Origin: Candidatus Nealsoniibacteriota bacterium
Lineage (GTDB): Bacteria; Patescibacteriota; Minisyncoccia; Minisyncoccales; PWPS01
DNA: 15,115 bases
Reading direction: 5' to 3'
Assembly: GCA_003554445.1 (NCBI GenBank)
Contig: PWGJ01000072.1
Location: 1 to 15,115 of the forward strand
Shown here: piece after piece, positions 13,635 to 15,115 of the stretch
Position numbering within the stretch: the stretch's first letter is position 1
Layout: each line of letters opens with the position of its first letter
Notes under the pieces: generated by a model
Seen by the model: the letters and a program-made list of their open reading frames with translations, nothing else
What the model was told of the DNA's origin: nothing
The model's database searches: none
Made by a program: the position numbers and the translations under genes

Positions 13635-13880
13635 ATGAAAAAAAGATTTGAAAAAATAATCCCACCCATTATCGAATCAGAAGGTCTGGTTTTTAAGAAA
13701 GTTGAGGTGGAAAAAAAGGACGGAAAGATAGCTTTGACAGTTACTATAGACAAAAAGGACGGCAAAGTCGATGTAAATGATTGCTCCAAAATCTCGAAGC
13801 TGATAGATCCTATAATAGAAGAGGAAGATTTTTTTGATGGTGAAAGCTATCTTTTAATAGTTTCCTCTCCGGGATCATAG
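13635..13880 (+). CDS. rimP: RimP N-terminal domain only (ribosome maturation factor, short form)
   Basis: RimP helps assemble the 30S ribosomal subunit. The 81 residues cover the N-terminal domain in full: the helix FEKIIPPIIESEGL, strands VFKKVEVEKKDGKIALTVTID, DVNDCSKISKLIDPIIEE, and the closing LLIVSSPGS, corresponding to the conserved SSPG just before the interdomain linker. The protein stops two codons later than this signature. The C-terminal SH3-like domain (about 70 aa), which binds ribosomal protein S12, is missing, and the 70 bases to the next gene cannot hold it in any frame. The usual neighbours nusA and infB are not here. Start ATG 13635 is preferred over TTG 13611; no ribosome-binding site is seen, consistent with a leaderless mRNA. 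It may be a real short form or a decaying gene. Confidence 0.78.
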   Translation: MKKRFEKIIPPIIESEGLVFKKVEVEKKDGKIALTVTIDKKDGKVDVNDCSKISKLIDPIIEEEDFFDGESYLLIVSSPGS

Positions 13881-13917
13881 CGATTAGTCAATTATATTAT
13901 TTTTTAAAAATAAAGAC

Positions 13918-13943
13918 AACCGGGATCTATAAAAATACCGGTT
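13918..13943 (+). repeat. Inverted repeat upstream of the DUF1460-like gene
   Basis: AACCGG (13918-13923) and CCGGTT (13938-13943), extended by TAT with ATA (13928-13930 and 13935-13937) around a bulge. It ends 7 bases before the ATG at 13951. It could be an operator or leader hairpin; there is no T run on the plus strand, so it is unlikely to be a terminator for rimP. Confidence 0.4.
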
Positions 13944-13950
13944 AAAAATT

Positions 13951-14757
13951 ATGAATAAAAAAGATATTATTATAGCCGTATTGGTCTTATTACTTCTTTT
14001 TGTTTTGGGTTATTTGGTTATTTCTCAAGCTGAAGACCCGGAAGTTGAAGATGTAGACCAAGAGGAAATAGTGGATGAAGATTTTAACGATGAAGACCCG
14101 GAAGTTGAAGATGAAGAAGAGGATGAAGAAGATATTGAAGAGCCTCTCCGAGATATCGTATTGGACTTTTTAGGATCTCCGCATCATAGTGACCCGTTGG
14201 ATGACGATGAAAATATTTACAGGGATGATGCTTTTAATTCAACCACTTTGGTTTTGATATCAGCGGCCAAATTCAATTCTCCGGATAATCCGGAAGAGGC
14301 GATGAGAGAGCTTCATTATTACCCGCCCGGCGAAGTAAGTTATGAAAATCGCTTACACTTTTCAACTTACAGAAATAAAGTATCTGACTATTTCAGAGAT
14401 ATAACCGTAGAAGTTGGCGGGGATTCGGTTGACTCCAAGGATGTAATCTTAAATAAAGAAGATGACGGAGATAGATTGATTGATATGGATTGGGAAGAAG
14501 AGATTACGCTGGAATTTGTAAGAGTTGAGGATTTTTCAGGAATTATTTCGGATCTTCCCGAAGTTGCCGGCATCACTTTCATTATGGATGGAGATGAGGA
14601 TATCGGGCTTGATGTGCGCAGAGAAGGGATTCTGATAGACGGATACCGGTTTATTCACGCTTGCTCTGAAGAAGGTGAAGTTATAGAAGAAGACATTTTA
14701 GACTTTTTGGATGACAACGATTATGATGCAGTTAACCTTTTTGAATTCAATGAATAA
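13951..14757 (+). CDS. Membrane-anchored DUF1460/NlpC-P60-like protein with Cys-to-Ser active site (copy 1)
   Basis: DUF1460 proteins have a papain-like NlpC/P60-type fold with a Cys-His pair and are annotated as amidase-like peptidoglycan enzymes. Seen: membrane anchor (residues about 5-25, basic MNKK start), an acidic linker (about 27-63) with a 23-base direct repeat, then IVLDFLGSP, YRDDAFNSTTLVL, SYENRLHFSTYRNKVSDYFRDIT, and near the end YRFIHACSEEGEV. The usual FDCTTFV is FNSTTLV, so Ser97 replaces the nucleophilic Cys and Asn96 the Asp; His236 is kept. No lipobox is seen. The likely site is outside the membrane. It is probably a pseudoenzyme or a binding protein, although a serine nucleophile cannot be excluded. 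Its 3' end overlaps the next gene by 8 bases. The start is the first in-frame ATG with an anchor. Confidence 0.8.
   Translation: MNKKDIIIAVLVLLLLFVLGYLVISQAEDPEVEDVDQEEIVDEDFNDEDPEVEDEEEDEEDIEEPLRDIVLDFLGSPHHSDPLDDDENIYRDDAFNSTTLVLISAAKFNSPDNPEEAMRELHYYPPGEVSYENRLHFSTYRNKVSDYFRDITVEVGGDSVDSKDVILNKEDDGDRLIDMDWEEEITLEFVRVEDFSGIISDLPEVAGITFIMDGDEDIGLDVRREGILIDGYRFIHACSEEGEVIEEDILDFLDDNDYDAVNLFEFNE
14031..14113 (+). repeat. 23-base direct repeat, period 60, in the acidic linker
   Basis: The same 23 bases occur at 14031-14053 and 14091-14113, encoding EDPEVED twice. The intervening codons are also mostly acidic. This looks like linker growth by slippage or unequal recombination. Confidence 0.85.
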
Positions 14758-15115
14758 AAAAATATTAGCTTTAATTTTAGGAGTACTTTTGGTTGCGGGA
14801 TTTATAATTTTCAGAGAAAATCCGGAAGAGCCGGAAGAGCCGGTCGTTAATCAAAGAGAAGAAGTTGTTGAAAATGATGACGAACTAAGAGAAATAATCA
14901 CCGGATATATCGGAACCCCTTACAAATTGGGACCACTCGATGAAAGTGATAATATTTACAGGGATGATGTTTTTGACTGCACTACTTTTGTTCTGGTTAC
15001 GGTTTCCAATTTTCAGAGCAGCAATCCGGAAGAGGAGATAAGAAATGTAAACTATCATCCAGCCGGCGAAGTAAGTTATGAAAATCGCTTACACTTTTCA
15101 ACTTACAGAAATAAA
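14327..15115 (+). repeat. 53-base exact repeat shared by the two DUF1460-like genes
   Basis: Bases 14327-14379 and 15063-15115 are identical over 53 bases, up to the window end, and encode GEVSYENRLHFSTYRNK. A shorter exact match, 19 bases, is at 14212-14230 and 14951-14969. Sequence between them has diverged, so identity is patchy. The offsets differ by three bases, one codon. Confidence 0.95.
14750..15115 (+). CDS. Membrane-anchored DUF1460/NlpC-P60-like protein with intact Cys (copy 2, 3' end outside window)
   Basis: This is a reading frame of 122 codons, open to the window end. ATG at 14750 overlaps the stop of the previous gene (shared ATGAATAA, 14750-14757), so translation is probably coupled. 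Seen: MNKK start as in copy 1, a hydrophobic anchor (about residues 5-21), a short Glu/Pro-rich linker (ENPEEPEEPVV, much shorter than in copy 1), then ITGYIGTPYKLGPL, YRDDVFDCTTFVLVT with the catalytic Cys at residue 77, NPEEEIRNVNYHPAGEVSYENRLHFSTYRNK. GTPY and FDCTTFV match the family signature, so this copy looks active. The His half of the active site lies outside the window. Presumably it cuts envelope peptides or peptidoglycan outside the membrane; that is family-based inference. Confidence 0.82.
   Translation, partial: MNKKILALILGVLLVAGFIIFRENPEEPEEPVVNQREEVVENDDELREIITGYIGTPYKLGPLDESDNIYRDDVFDCTTFVLVTVSNFQSSNPEEEIRNVNYHPAGEVSYENRLHFSTYRNK

Noticed and set aside
13918..13943. Terminator for rimP at the AACCGG/CCGGTT repeat
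   Set aside because: The hairpin is followed by A-rich, not T-rich, sequence on the plus strand and lies next to the following start codon.
14031..14113. CRISPR-like array from repeated 23-base units
   Set aside because: There are only two units, they lie inside a coding frame and encode the same acidic peptide; there is no spacer structure.

Overview
The window looks like a chromosomal segment of a Candidate Phyla Radiation (Patescibacteria) bacterium. This placement rests on gene content recalled from those genomes, not on a tree. The clearest clues are a VirD4/TraG-like ATPase with a C-terminal zinc ribbon preceded by a membrane-anchored VirB4-N-like partner, a sigma-region-4 plus HARE winged-helix protein, AT-rich DNA, very tight gene packing, and a SecA SEC-C motif with a long loop. 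The standard code fits: TGA ends secD, secF and the ATPase at sensible protein ends.

Layout. Positions 1-3255 hold the 3' part of secA, an unknown helical protein, a diacylglycerol-kinase-family lipid kinase and a 69-aa coiled-coil protein; intrinsic terminators follow secA, the unknown gene and the small gene. Positions 3286-5609 hold secD-secF with their own promoter and no visible Shine-Dalgarno site. Positions 5606-12374 look like one six-gene operon: a sigma4/HARE regulator, the membrane partner, the ATPase, pgk, a RecJ-like DHH phosphoesterase and RNase HI. Its genes overlap or abut and no internal terminator is visible. Positions 12376-12959 hold a Gre-like factor with a perfect consensus promoter, a strong terminator and a flanking 11-bp inverted repeat. 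Positions 12951-15115 hold a convergent membrane-anchored unknown, a RimP reduced to its N-terminal domain, and two tandem membrane-anchored DUF1460/NlpC-P60-like proteins. The first of these has Ser in place of the catalytic Cys; the second, cut by the window end, keeps it.

How the genes may work together. SecA and SecDF are the energised parts of protein export. The four proteins with an N-terminal membrane anchor (the ATPase partner, the minus-strand unknown and the two DUF1460-like proteins) are likely membrane or envelope components. The regulator-membrane partner-ATPase block is the best candidate for a poorly described machine; its linkage to a nuclease and RNase H suggests, but does not show, nucleic-acid handling. 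Six promoter candidates share a grammar: five carry a TGn extension of the -10, and the sixth is a perfect TTGACA-17-TATAAT. Two (secD, rimP) place the predicted transcription start within a few bases of the ATG, suggesting leaderless mRNAs. No tRNA, rRNA, CRISPR array, transposase or integrase was seen, and no gene-free stretch exceeds 300 bases.
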